From Symbiodinium sp. CCMP2592 (taxonomy: Eukaryota; Sar; Dinophyceae; Suessiales; Symbiodiniaceae): a stretch of DNA of 64,000 nucleotides. Position 1 is the first letter of the stretch. Every line of letters begins with the position of its first letter. The stretch is from positions 201,001-265,000 of the forward strand of contig CAJNDT010005724.1 of the NCBI GenBank assembly GCA_905221615.1, in the 5' to 3' direction. A model generated the notes under the pieces. The model did no database searches. It had not been told where the DNA came from and saw only the letters and a list, made by a program, of their open reading frames with translations. The position numbers and the translations under genes were made by a program. Of this stretch, positions 1 to 11,076 are shown in pieces.

Positions 1-15
1 TTTAAAGGCTGCCAA

Positions 16-245
16 CCCGGACCCCCCCGCGCCCACACCGGCCCCACCGCCCCCACCGCCCCCACCGCCCACACCGCCCACACCGCCCCCACCGCCCCCA
101 CCGCCCACACCGCCCAACCGCCCACACCGCCCCCACCGCCCCCACCGCCCACACCGCCCGCCACACCGCCCCCACCGCCTACGCCCACACCGCCCCCACC
201 ACCCCGATCGCCCCCACCGCCAACACCGCCCCCACCGCCCTCACT
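16..245. repeat. CCCACCGCC/CCCACACCG minisatellite
   Basis: An imperfect tandem array of 6-9 nt C-rich units (CCCACCGCC, CCCACACCG) with almost no G except in CCG. The array is strongly strand-asymmetric, C-rich on the plus strand. Open frames across it give only simple-sequence peptides (Val/Gly/Ala on minus) and are not genes. Confidence 0.9.
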
Positions 246-620
246 ACCTTTATTGTCCTCACTGCCCGCCCCGGCTTTGCGATGCGCCGCCGCGCGCGCG
301 ACTTTTTTTTGTCGTACCATCCCATGGCCACAACTGCACTGGTTCCGTATCTTAAGCATATCGAATACAGCCCTCCTGCTAAACTCGGTTTTGTGCGGAT
401 GCCTTTTGCCTCTGAGTCACAAGGTTGCTGAAACATGAGCACACAATGTCCGAGAGCTGAGCACTGCGTCAGTCCGAATACTTCGCCGCATCAGTCATGT
501 GCTCATGCTACTCGTGCCAGTTACAAGACTTGCAGTGGCTGCTTTCAACACCTGCTGCGTTCCTTGGATAGTCACCTCTCTTCTTTTGGGGTCGGCGGCA
601 GTGGCGGCAGCCCATAAATC

Positions 621-689
621 GGGCAGCGCTTCGCTGCCCTGTATGGACTGAGCTATGGCTCAGACGAATGGGCTTCGTCTGCGAAGCAG
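621..689. repeat. String of four abutting perfect hairpins
   Basis: Four perfect inverted repeats follow one another with almost no spacer. They are GGGCAGCG-ctt-CGCTGCCC (621-639), CTGAGC-tatg-GCTCAG (648-663), AGACGAA-tgggc-TTCGTCT (662-680) and CTGC-gaa-GCAG (679-689). Neighbouring stems share one or two bases, so they cannot all be fully extruded at once. I do not recognise an RNA family. It could be a structured RNA, a small foldback element or chance. The DNA following it (690-940) is CpG-rich and holds nothing I can name. Confidence 0.7.
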
Positions 690-1140
690 AAAGCCACGAC
701 CGCCTGTGCCGCCGACCCGCCCCGGACCCCGCATCATCGGACCCTCGTTTCTCCCTCGGGCCGCGCGGGGCCGGGCCCGGAGGCGTCTCGGAACGCGCAC
801 GCGCTTCGCAGCCATTCCCCGCGGTGTGGCGGGTTTCGGGGCCGCCGCGGAAGATCCCAGGAGGCGAGCCGGCGAGCATCATGAGCCCTCGGGCGCCCGC
901 AACCGGCGCCGGCGGCGCGACGTGGGCGCGAAGTCGTAACTCCCAAGTTCTTGAGTGGGTTGCGGAAGCCCCCTAAGGGCGCGCATCATCAGCATCAGCG
1001 GGGTCCGGCGGACGGGGGGTGCGGGCTTCATGGAGGGCCGACGAAGGCTGAAAGGGTAAGAGGAGGGGCAAACAGAAGCCGAACCCAAACTCTCACTTCG
1101 GGCTGCTCTCTGCGCTGCCCGCCCGTGGGCGCAGCCCCTA

Positions 1141-1350
1141 GAATAATATACTGAACCACACTGTAAATTGACTATAATATAGTATGATAGGCTACAGTAC
1201 ACTACAATATACCAGAATTTAAATACCATGATACACTGTAATCTACTACTACATGTGCATAATATGCTATAACCTACTGCAATATCCTATACACATATAT
1301 ACAACTGTATCTAAAATGCGCTATAGTATACTACAACATACTGTGCTTGA
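1141..1350. repeat. AT-rich degenerate ACTATAnTATAC patch
   Basis: About 200 bp of AT-rich DNA in which short words such as ctacaatata, ctatagtata and ctacaacata recur every 15-25 bp. The GC content drops abruptly against the GC-rich sequence before it. No gene is visible between 1350 and 3160; the open frames there are short and of random composition. Confidence 0.55.
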
Positions 1351-3503
1351 AGAGCTGACATGTTCGCTGTCCTTGGCCATGGCCTGGCATCGGGGCTTTG
1401 CATTAAGAGCATGAAGACAATACATCAATCGCAGCTTGCGACTGGCCTTGGGCAATGTGAACACCCGGAAGGCAGCGTCTTCCGAGACTTTCTCGGCGAC
1501 AAGCTTCTCAAATCTTAGTTCCGCAACTCAACAGCGGCCTCCCTGATTCAACATAAATAAAGTCGTCTTCAGCCTTCTAATTCCAGGCCCGCCGCTTTGT
1601 TCGCTGTGGCTTCGATGGAAAGGTTTCCACCGAGTTCAGCGTAAGTCGACCCGAGAGGTCGTTGCAGGGCTTCACAGCTTCCTGGGATTCCAGGATCTCG
1701 AACCGGCAAATCATTTAAAGTGGCCGTTCAATACAACATGCCCAACACAACATGCCGCAGTTTGCACCGGAAAGTGTGCGACAAGGCACCGTGGTGAGGG
1801 CCAGCGGAATCTCCAGAGCTCTTGCGGCGGCGCCCTGAGGTGCTGAACTTTCGGGAGGTTCCAGGCAAAGTCTGCGGCAAGCGCAACTGGTTATGCACAA
1901 GTTGCGTGCATGTGCAACTCAACCATTTTTCGGGCGCCTTGATCACCGCCAGCGCGGCAGCGAAGAAGGGGCTTTCTCTGGTCTCTGCACAAGGCCCTGG
2001 ACTCGGCTCGCGCAGCACCGGCGCAGGGCTGCTTCCCCGCGCGGCCGCACCACCTACGCAGGCAGAAACTCGACTCACATCGAAACGTTTGCCCAGTGCA
2101 CTGCACGCGGCCTCCCGGCGAAGCACCGTCGGCGCACATGACACTGGACCGAGGCTGCCCTACAACCAGGTTTCTATACTAGGCTGGCACCTTGTGACCT
2201 TCGAAGGTTCATGTGCCTTTTTGCTCTGAGGCTTTGCAGCTGCAACCGCACCGAGAAGGCTTGCTCAGCTCAGTCGCAGATACATTCGATGTGCAGTTTC
2301 ACGGTTTCACGGAATGACTGGGCATGGCTGAGTCCTCCACCGACACGCCGAGTGCTCTCCTGCTGCTACTACCATCCACCCGGTACAGAAACTCCATGCT
2401 ACTTTCAGTTGGTACGCCCAGTGCACAACGAACAGATTCGGATCGATGACGAAAACTGATCCACCGCGCTGCCGACTCTAGCACCCATTCAACCCCCTTC
2501 CCCATACTCGCAATCCCACACCAGATGGGAAAAAAGGGCTGAATGTGTCCCTGCCTCTGGCAGCATGAAGCTGTCGTTGCGTTTCGCAAGCGTCTCCTCC
2601 AAATGCATGGCAAATTCAAAGGTGTTCCAACACTAAAATGACTTCGAGCTTGCGGTGCACCTGCAACATGGCCAAGAAGCGCGGCAGTCCTGCAGAATGA
2701 AGGGCATCTGTTCCTGCATTTATATATTGTCCAGACAGAAGAGGCAATCCTGGTGAAAAGCCAGCATGCTGCAAGGCACCGCCACCTGGTCATCTTGCAC
2801 ATAGTTTCACAAGCATCAGCACGGAGTCGCGCACTGTCCGAGCTCCTCACTGAAAGTGCGTTGCGTGACATCTCCTGTGCGCGACTTCCGATTGAGAGTC
2901 TGGTCTAGCTGCGACCTTCATGTAATGTCGAAGCATCTACTGGGATGGGCTTTGGCAGCCCTGAAAATTATTTATGGATCCGGGCTGTTTTTGTGCATCC
3001 ATGTGAATGCAACACCAAGCAGCAATCACTCACTCTTTTTCTCCCGCGATCATGTGGAATGTCAGCAGTGGTAACAAGAAAAACGCGACAATCAGCAGCC
3101 ACTGACACTGGCAGCTCAGACGATGGTGGCCTGCAAGAGCAGGCAGAAACCAAAATCTGTCTTGACACCCTGACAATGGAAGCATTTGACACTCATTCTG
3201 TGTGGCAAGTGCAATAACACACCCAATGCGCACCCCTCCATGCCTGCTCAAAGTTGACACTGATTTCCAGCTGGTAGGCCTGACATAATGGAAACACGTG
3301 ACACTCATTCTGTGTGGCCAGTGCAATAACGCACCCAAGACGCACCCCTCCATGCCTGCTCCAAGTTGACACTGACCTCCAAGACGAAGGCCTGCCATAG
3401 TGGATGCATTTGACACTCATTCTGTGTGGCCAGTACAATAACGCACCCAATACGCACCCCTGCCTGCCTTGTCACAGTTGACACTGATCTCCAGCTGGTA
3501 GGT

Positions 3504-3580
3504 GTGTCAACTTTGAGCACGCATGGAGGGGGCCTATTGGGTCCCAACACACACCCTCCATGCCTGCTCAACGTTGACAC
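3504..3580. repeat. Inverted satellite fragment (foldback)
   Basis: The stretch 3504-3531 (gtgtcaactttgagcacgca followed by tggagggg) is a near reverse complement of the normal satellite segment at 3553-3580 (ccctccatgcctgctcaacg followed by ttgacac). The two are separated by about 21 nt, so a piece of the satellite unit was inverted and the region can fold back on itself. An almost identical structure sits at 4631-4707. Confidence 0.85.
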
Positions 3581-3832
3581 TGATGTCCAGCTGGTAAGCC
3601 TGACATTAAGGAGCAATTGACTCTCATTCTGTGTGGCCAGTACAATAACGCACCCAATACGCAAACCTGCGTGCCTTCTCCAAGTTCACACTGATGTCCA
3701 GGAGGAAGACCTGACTTTAATGGATTGACATTCATCGACATCCACTGCACCGTAACTGCTTGTCGACATGGTGACACTTGGCAGAGGAATCATCAACCAA
3801 AAGAGAGTCATAGCACCAACCAGGCGGCGAGC

Positions 3833-3907
3833 GGCTCATTCAGACCTTGCATGTTGGAACAGTTTTTCTCCGAAAAACTGTTCCAACAGGCAAGGTCTGA
3901 GCGAGCC
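3833..3907. repeat. Large hairpin, copy 1
   Basis: Arms 3841-3868 and 3872-3899 are complementary over 28 nt with one mismatch and a 3-nt loop, extended outward by GGCTCATT/AGCGAGCC with two mismatches. The outer stem CAGACCTTG/CAAGGTCTG is shared with copies 2-4. The inner stem (TTGGAACAGTTTTTC) is unrelated to theirs. Confidence 0.9.
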
Positions 3908-4143
3908 AGCTGACACTTCATTCCATGACAAAGCAGACGGTAAGCCTGACATCACTTGACACTCGTTCTGTGTGGCCAGTACACTAACGCACCGAACACG
4001 CACCCCTCCATCCATGCCTTCTCTAAGTTGACACTGATGCCCAGGAGGAAGACCTGACTTTAGTGAATTGTCGTCGACATGGTGACACTTGGCAGAGGAA
4101 TCATCAACCAAAGCAGAGTCATAGCACCAGCCATGCGGCGAGC

Positions 4144-4220
4144 GGCTCAGTCAGACCTTGACCACTCGAGCAGCTGGACGGTCTGTCCAACTGCTCGACG
4201 AGGCAAGGTCTGAGCGAGCC
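4144..4220. repeat. Large hairpin, copy 2
   Basis: The outer stem GGCTCAGTCAGACCTTG pairs with CAAGGTCTGAGCGAGCC with two mismatches. The inner stem contains TCGAGCAG/CTGCTCGA with a few mismatches. The 17-nt loop itself contains a small GGAC/GTCC stem. Confidence 0.85.
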
Positions 4221-4630
4221 AGCTGACACTTCATTCCATGACAAAGCGAATGGTAAGCCTGACATAATGGAAACATGTGACAATCATTCTGTGTGGCCAG
4301 TACAATACCGCACCCAATTCGCACCCCTCCATGCCTGCTCAAAGTTGACACTGAATGATTGACCATGTGACTCGGTAGGCACCCAATGACATGAAGTACA
4401 CTGATTTCCAAGGCACATAATGTGTGACACTCATTCTGTGTGGCCAGTACAATAACGCACCCAAGACGCCACCCCTCCATGCCTGCTCCAAGTTGACACT
4501 GATCTCCAAGACGAAGGCCTGCCATAGTGGATGCATTTGACACTCATTCTGTGTGGCCAGTACAATAACGCACCCAATACGCACCCCTGCCTGCCTTGTC
4601 ACAGTTGACACTGATCTCCAGCTGGTAGGT

Positions 4631-4707
4631 GTGTCAACTTTGAGCACGCATGGAGGGGGCCTATTGGGTCCCAACACACACCCTCCATGCCTGCTCAAAG
4701 TTGACAC
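4631..4707. repeat. Second copy of the inverted satellite fragment
   Basis: Same arrangement as at 3504-3580, displaced by 1127 bp. It belongs to the duplicated 1.13-kb block, and the right arm here keeps the usual caaagttgacac sequence. Confidence 0.85.
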
Positions 4708-4944
4708 TGATGTCCAGCTGGTAAGCCTGACATTAAGGAGCAATTGACCGGCCAGGACAATAACGCACCCAATACGCAAACCTGCCTGCCTTCTCCAAGT
4801 TGACACTGATGTCCAGGAGGAGGACCTGACTTTAATGGATTGACACTCATCGACATCCACTGCACCGTAACTGCTTGTCGACATGGTGACACTTGGCAGA
4901 GGAATCATCAACCAAAACAGAGTAGCACCAGCCAGGCGGCGAGC

Positions 4945-5021
4945 GGCTCATTCAGACCTTGACAGCTCGAGCAGCTTGACGGTCTGTCAAACTGCTCGAG
5001 GAGTCAAGGTCTGAGAGAGCC
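4945..5021. repeat. Large hairpin, copy 3
   Basis: The outer stem is the same as in the other copies. The inner stem GACAGCTCGAGCAG pairs with CTGCTCGAGGAGTC with two mismatches. The loop contains TTGAC/GTCAA. By position in the duplicated block it corresponds to copy 1, but its inner stem matches copies 2 and 4 instead. Confidence 0.85.
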
Positions 5022-5270
5022 AGCTGACACTTCATTCCATGACAAAGCAGACGGTAAGCCTGACATAACGGAATCACTTGACACTCGTTCTGTGTGGCCA
5101 GTACACTAACGCACCGAACACGCACCCCTCCATCCGTGCCTTCTCTAAGTTGACACTGATGCCCAGGAGGAAGACCTGACTTTAGTGAACTGTCGTCGAC
5201 ATGGTGACACTTGGCAAACTTAAAGGTATCATCAACCAAACAGAGTCATAGCACCAGCCAAGCGGCGAGC

Positions 5271-5347
5271 GGCTCATTCAGACCTTGACAGCTCGAGCAG
5301 CTTAACGGTCTGTCAAACTGCTCGAGCTGTCAAGGTCTGAGCGAGCC
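5271..5347. repeat. Large hairpin, copy 4
   Basis: The most regular copy: CAGACCTTGACAGCTCGAGCAG pairs perfectly with its complement over 22 nt around a 17-nt loop, and the pairing extends outward with two mismatches to GGCTC/GAGCC. As in the other copies the right flank runs into CAGCTGACACTTCA, a segment shared by all four. Confidence 0.9.
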
Positions 5348-8300
5348 AGCTGACACTTCAGCCATGACAAAGCGAATGGTAAGCCTGACATAATGGAAAC
5401 ATGTGACACTCATTCTGTGTGGCCAGTACAATAACGCACCCAATTCGCACCCCTCCATGCCTGCTCCAAGTTGACACTGATTTCCACCTGATAGGCCTGA
5501 CATAATGGAAGCATGTGACACTCGTCATTCTGTGTGGCCAGTACAATAACGCACCCAATTCGCACCCCTCCATGCCTGCTCCAAGTTGACACTGATTTCC
5601 AGCTGGTAGGCCTGACATAATGGAAGCATGTGACACTCATTCTGTGTGGCCAGTACAATAACGCACCCAATTCGCACCCCTCCATGCCTGCTCCAAGTTG
5701 ACACTGATTTCCAGCTGGTAGGCCTGACATAATGGAAGCATGTGACACTCATTCTGTGTGGCCAGTACAATAACGCACCCAATTCGCACCCCTCCATGCC
5801 TGCTCCAAGTTGACACTGATTTCCGCTGGTAGGCCTGACAAAATGGAAGCATGTGACACTCATTCTGTGTGGCCAGTACAATAACGCACCCAAGACGCAC
5901 CCCTCCATGCCTGCTTCAAGTTGACACTGATTTCCACCTGATAGGCCTGACATAATAGAAGCATGTGACACTCATTCTGTGTGGCCAGTACAATAACGCA
6001 CCCAATTCGCACCCCTCCATGCCTGCTCCAAGTTGACACCGATTTCCAGCTGGTAGGCCTGACATAGTGGACGCATGTGACACTCATTCTGTGTGGCCAG
6101 TACAATAACGCACCCAATTCGCACCCCTCCATGCCTGCTCCAAGTTGACACTGATCTCCAGCTGGTAGGCCTGACAGAATGGAAGCATGTGACACTCATT
6201 CTGTGTGGCCAGTACAATAACGCACCCAATTCGCACCCCTCCATGCCTGCTCCAAGTTGACACTGATTTCCAGCTGGTAGGACTGACATAATGGAAGCAT
6301 GTGACACTCATTCTGTGTGGCCAGTACAATAACGCACCCAATTCGCACCCCTCCATGCCTGCTCCAAGTTGACACTGATTTCCCGCTGGTAGGCTTGACA
6401 GAATGGAAGCATGTGACACTCATTCTGTGTGGCCAGTACAATAACGCACCCAATTCGCACCCCTCCATGCCTGCTCCAAGTAGACACTGATTTCCAGCTG
6501 GTAGGCCTGACAGAATGGAAGCATGTGACACTCATTCTGTGTGGCCAGTACAATAACGCACCCAATTCACACCCCTCCATGCCTGCTCCAAGTTGACACT
6601 GATTTCCAGCTGGTAGGCCTGACATAATGGAAGCATGTGACACTCATTCTGTGTGGCCAGTACAATAACGCACCCGAGTCGCACCCCTCCATGCCTGCTC
6701 CAAGTTGACACTGATTTCCACCTGATAGGCCTGACATAATGGAAGCATGTGACACTCATTCTGTGTGGCCAGTACAGTAACGCCCCCAAGACGCACCCCT
6801 CCATGCCTGCTCAAAGTTGACACTGATTTCCAGCTGGTAGGCCTGACATAATGGAAGCATGTGACACTCATTCTGTGTGGCCAGTACAATAACGCACCCG
6901 ATTCGCACCCCTCCATGCCTGCTCCAAGTTGACACTGATTTCCACCTGATAGGCCTGACATAATGGAAGCATGTGACAATCATTCTGTGTGGCCAGTACA
7001 ATAACGCACCCAATTCGCACCCCTCCATGCCTGCTCCAAGTTGACACTGATTTCCAGCTGGTAGGCCTGACATAATGGAAGCATGTGACATTCATTCTGT
7101 GTGGCCAGTACAATAACGCACCCAATTCGCACCCCTCCATGCCTGCTCCAAGTTGACACTGATTTCCAGCTGGTAGGCCTGACAGAATGGAAGCATGTGA
7201 CACTCATTCTGTGTGGCCAGTACAATAACGCACCCAAGACGCACCCCTCCATGCCTGCTTCAAGTTGACACTGATTTCCACCTGATAGGCCTGACATAAT
7301 AGAAGCATGTGACACTCATTCTGTGTGGCCAGTACAATAATGCACCCAATTCGCACCCCTCCATGCCTGCTCCAAGTTGACACTGATTTCCAGCTGGTAG
7401 GCCCGACATAGTGGAAGCATGTGACACTCATTCTGTGTGGCCAGTACAATAACGCATCCAATTCGCATCCCTCCATGCCTGCTCCAAGTTGACACTGATT
7501 TCCAGCTGGTAGGCCTGACATAATGGAAGCATGTGACACTCATTCTGTGTGGCCAGTACAATAACGCACCCAAGTCGCACCCCTCCATGCCTGCTCCAAG
7601 TTGACACTGATTTCCAGCTGATAGGCCTGACATAATGGAAGCATGTGACACTCATTCTGTGTGGCCAGTACAATAACGCACCCAATTCGCACCCCTCCAT
7701 GCCTGCTCCAAGTTGACACTGATTTCCGGCTGGTAGGCTTGACAGAATGGAAGCATGTGACACTCATTCTGTGTGGCCAGTACAATAACGCACCCAAGAC
7801 GCACCCCTCCATGCCTGCTCAAAGTTGACACTGATTTCCAGCTGGTGGGCCTGACATAATTTAATGGAAGCGTGTGACACTCATTCTGTGTGGCCAGTAC
7901 AATAACGCACCCAATTCGCACCCCTCCATGCCTGCTCCAAGTTGACACTGATTTCCAGCTGGTAGGCCTGACATAGTGGAAACATTTGACACTCATTCTG
8001 TGTGGCCAGTACAATAACGCACCCAAGACGCACCCCTCCATCCCTGCTCAAAGTTGACACTGATTTCCACCTGATAGGCCTGACATAATGGAAGCATGTG
8101 ACACTCATTCTGTGTGGCCAGTACAATAACGCACCCAAGACGCACCCCTCCATGCCTGCTCCAAGTTGACACTGATTTCCAGCTGGTAGGTCTGACACAA
8201 TGGAAGCGTTTGACACTCATTCTGTGTGGCCAGTACCATAACGCACCCAATGCAAACCCCGTCCAAGCCTGCTTCAAGTTGACACTGATCTCCAAAAGGT

Positions 8301-8929
8301 GGGCCTGAGAAGGGCAGGCAATGACAGACAGTTAAAAACAAAAGCACATGGCGGAAGCAGGCACTGACACCTGCAGTTTCTTTTCAATTGCCGAATGACG
8401 CTGCCTTTGACGGCAAGCTGATTGACTCTGGCGTTTTGCAAAGAATAGCGGACCCCGTTTGACACTGAATCATACTATTCGACAATGTCAATGACGATGT
8501 GACACTGGGTACTGCCCTGCTGGTACCTGAAACAAAATTCCAGCACGTGACTCTAAAATCGACACGATGACACTGACTGACACTCACTGGTCTTCACCAG
8601 ACGCAATGACAGCTGTGTCTTCCATGTCAGAAGCAAAAAGCGTGGCCGGGGGAGTCTTTGCCTCTCCGACCCTATCCTTGGTGCTGACAGTGACACTGAT
8701 TTCCTTGGCAAGATCTGGGTCCGTCTTTGCGAGCGATCGTTTGACCACTGACTGGGTCTCCATGACCAGCGCTCGCTTCCTGCCCAGGATGAGGGCAGAA
8801 AGATGTTAGGATGTTCAAAATAAAACAGACATAAACACGACTGCAAGGTGCAATTTGACCTATCATGTTATACAAAGACAACCGAATGCAACTGAATGTA
8901 AACGACCTCATTGAAAACCACGAACTGAC

Positions 8930-8947
8930 ATATATATATATATATAC
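8930..8947. repeat. (TA)n microsatellite
   Basis: A run of TATATATATATATATAC inside an AT-rich patch (8810-9130) that separates the last word-rich satellite-like DNA from the open stretch ending at 9201. Confidence 0.95.
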
Positions 8948-9200
8948 AATATTGTAAACATTGTGATAATTATTGTAAAACTTAAAAGTTGGCATGTTAA
9001 ATCCTGATAAGTGTTGCTTATTCATAATAAATAAGACTATATTGTACTCAATATTATGTTTGACAAAAGTACTTTAAAAAATATGTAATAATATATGACA
9101 ATTCAATGTCTAGAATATTTATTATGGCCAGTTATTGTTCTTAGCCGACTTGTTTGCTGCTAGCAAAAAACGACTATTACTGTTCACCATCTTTACTAAA

Positions 9201-9780
9201 CTAGACCCTCGTGGACTTAATAGTAATTATGATACCTGGCCTGTTTTCCTGACTCTTCGACAGGATGGGGCGGAGATCCAAGAATTCCTCGGACGTGAGC
9301 CTGACCCTCACAAACTGTGACTTGACCTCCGTGGCATGGTCGAGGAGAGCATTCACAGCTTGACGCTGGCCCGTGAGGACAGAATAGCCCACAAAGCATG
9401 ACGTCTGCGGAACCACATCCAGGCTCAGCTGACGACTGGAGTGGTGGAGCAAGACTTCGGATGGCCATGACAACTTTGCAATACAACGATTGCAACCGAG
9501 AACACCTTTGGTCTGGAGTCGCCAGGCCATGCCAGCATCTGACACTGATTCGAACAAGACGATGTTGTCATGACCCTCCACACAGTAGGTCTGTTCGTGA
9601 CTCTTGGTGTTTGTCTTCATGAAGTTGAACATTGTAAAAAAGTCTGACGACTGTGGAGGCCATTTTTGACACTCCTTTATCATCACACAGTAGTAGGTGA
9701 AGGAAACGTCGTTCTTGTCCATGACACTTTGCCTGATGGAGTGCTCCGACACCACTTGACATGCTCCTGTGACGTTCCTT
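9201..9780 (-). CDS. Possible exon, unidentified protein
   Basis: A stop-free stretch of about 190 codons on the minus strand with an ordinary mixed amino-acid composition (Cys, Trp and charged residues spread evenly). It contains pieces such as SVMDKNDVSFTYYCVMIKEC and DGVLF-like hydrophobic segments. I do not recognise a family. It is the longest non-repetitive frame in this word-rich region and has the same orientation as the other candidate exons at 9.9-13.9 kb. A caution: the abundant TGAC word becomes GTCA on this strand, which creates no stops in any frame, so long open frames are favoured by composition alone. Confidence 0.4.
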
Positions 9781-9889
9781 GCAAACTTGACGCTGGAGAA
9801 GATACCTCAGGGTGTCACTCAGAGATGACACTGAGGATGAATGGTACAGGAATGTTGTTGATTGGTAAGTCAGGTCCAGTATAAACTAC

Positions 9890-10330
9890 AGTCTTTCAAA
9901 AAGAGACATGTTTAGAAACTTCTCGAGGATGACACTGCTGCAGTAGCAGCACATCGAACTGAACACAAATGGAACACTCCCAAACCGAGTCAAGTGACAG
10001 CTCATGACACTGAGCTTCGTCTGCTGCTCCGGGCCCCCCGCAAGAACGGTCAGGGCACGGTTGCAAGTGACGCTGGCACCCCCCGATGGAGTCAAGATGC
10101 CATCACAGAAAGCCCTCTGGGCCTCCACCCCCAGTGTGATGGACAACATGACTCTGGAATCGCGAAATGTCTGCAGAGCACGGGGGGTTACTGACTCTAA
10201 GGTTGGCTCGTGACACATCGACGTTGAGAATCCCAAGCGTCTCGCTGACACTGACAGGCTGTCCTCCGGGTTTGATATTTTCGGAAGGTTGAGGAAGTTA
10301 CTACCTTCTGTTTGGTGAAGTTGACTCTGA
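9890..10330 (-). CDS. Possible exon, unidentified protein
   Basis: An open stretch of about 145 codons on the minus strand. It would follow the candidate donor at 10478-10486 and a stretch containing plausible AG acceptors near 10330. It contains PTLESVTPRALQTFRDSRV, and a Gly/Ala/Thr-rich segment follows. No family is recognised. If real it belongs to the same transcript as 10487-10669. Confidence 0.35.
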
Positions 10331-10486
10331 TTTATAGTATTGCTTTTTTGTGCATACACAAATAACAACAGTAACAACAATTAGCTACTATGGTAGCTAT
10401 TATTTTGAATTATTACACTGGTTTTAGTTTCAGCGAGTTGCCTTCTGACAACTCCTAAGTTGAACCTGAAGTACTTACCTGTGTGT

Positions 10487-10669
10487 CTGTCGTTGCTGCA
10501 GGATGCTCAAGACATTTAACCCTGCTGATAGCAAACACTGTAAACTCTGACAGGGCACGTAGAAAGCAGCCAGCTCACTCTGGTGGAAAACCGTCCCTTT
10601 CTTGACACTGAAGTCCGCCGCAGTGGGGACAAAGTCTCTTTTGGAAAGACAGGCGTAGAAGGTCGCCAT
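10487..10669 (-). CDS. Possible exon ending at a canonical splice donor
   Basis: A minus-strand frame of about 60 codons (MATFYACLSKRDFVPTAADF at its start) runs into CACACAG|GTAAGTAC, a textbook GT donor, at 10486/10478. The coding-like frame and the donor coincide, which is the best single sign of a spliced gene in this region. Product unknown. Confidence 0.4.
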
Positions 10670-11076
10670 GACTCTGCAACTGACAACAAGGGATCAGAAA
10701 GGGACACGGACGGCAATGACACTGACAGACTGGAGCCAAGAAGCCGCAGTGACCACTGGCATTTCATCTTGACAGACCAACAAATGACAACTGCTTTAGC
10801 AACCACCTCAACTGCTGAGCCTCGGACAGCAATGGCAATGATCGGACCATGGAAACCTGGCAACTGACAGCTGCACAGTCAGTGCTTGGCAGTGTTCTGA
10901 CTCATCTTTTTTGAATGGCGCTGCAGCTCTTGACGCTCAGCAGCATGCATCCGTGTCTAGTGACACTGAACGCACGGGCATTCTTATTAATTAAAGTTGG
11001 ATTGACACTGCCACTGCCACACAGGTTCCACATCCCCGGTGGATCCCAAAAGCAGCTCGGGCTCCAAGTGACACGA

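Larger units (their letters stand above)
3412..5400. repeat. 1.13-kb higher-order tandem duplication
   Basis: The block beginning near 3412 is repeated beginning near 4539, an offset of 1127 bp. Hairpins at 4144 and 5271 also show the 1127-bp offset, while hairpins at 3833 and 4945 are 1112 bp apart. Long runs are identical between the copies, so the duplication is younger than the divergence of the surrounding satellite units. Local differences include a shortened segment near 4749 and the complete replacement of one hairpin stem. Confidence 0.85.
3188..8310. repeat. 112-bp satellite domain
   Basis: A tandem satellite with a 112-bp unit. Recognisable parts of each unit are tgacactcattctgtgtgg, ccagtacaataacgcaccca, cacccctccatgcctgctcc and a gttgacactgatttccagct segment. 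From about 5395 to 8310 it is regular, roughly 26 units differing by a few substitutions (for example aattcgc versus aagacgc, cagctggta versus cacctgata). From 3188 to 5395 units are interrupted by other modules, hairpins and inverted fragments. Since 112 = 3x37+1, the unit is read in all three frames, and the minus strand has one stop per three units. This produces a ladder of overlapping 111-residue frames that are a by-product of the period, not genes. Confidence 0.95.

Noticed and set aside
1-442. Val/Gly/Ala-rich frame in the CCCACCGCC minisatellite
   Set aside because: Simple-sequence translation of a minisatellite.
3188-5400. CRISPR-like array of repeats and spacers
   Set aside because: Units are contiguous 112-bp satellite copies without unique spacers, in a eukaryotic context.
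5410-8295. Ladder of overlapping 111-residue frames (MSHASIMSGLPAGNQ...) on the minus strand
   Set aside because: They recur every 112 bp because the satellite period is 1 mod 3. They are repeat by-products, with no independent sign of being genes.
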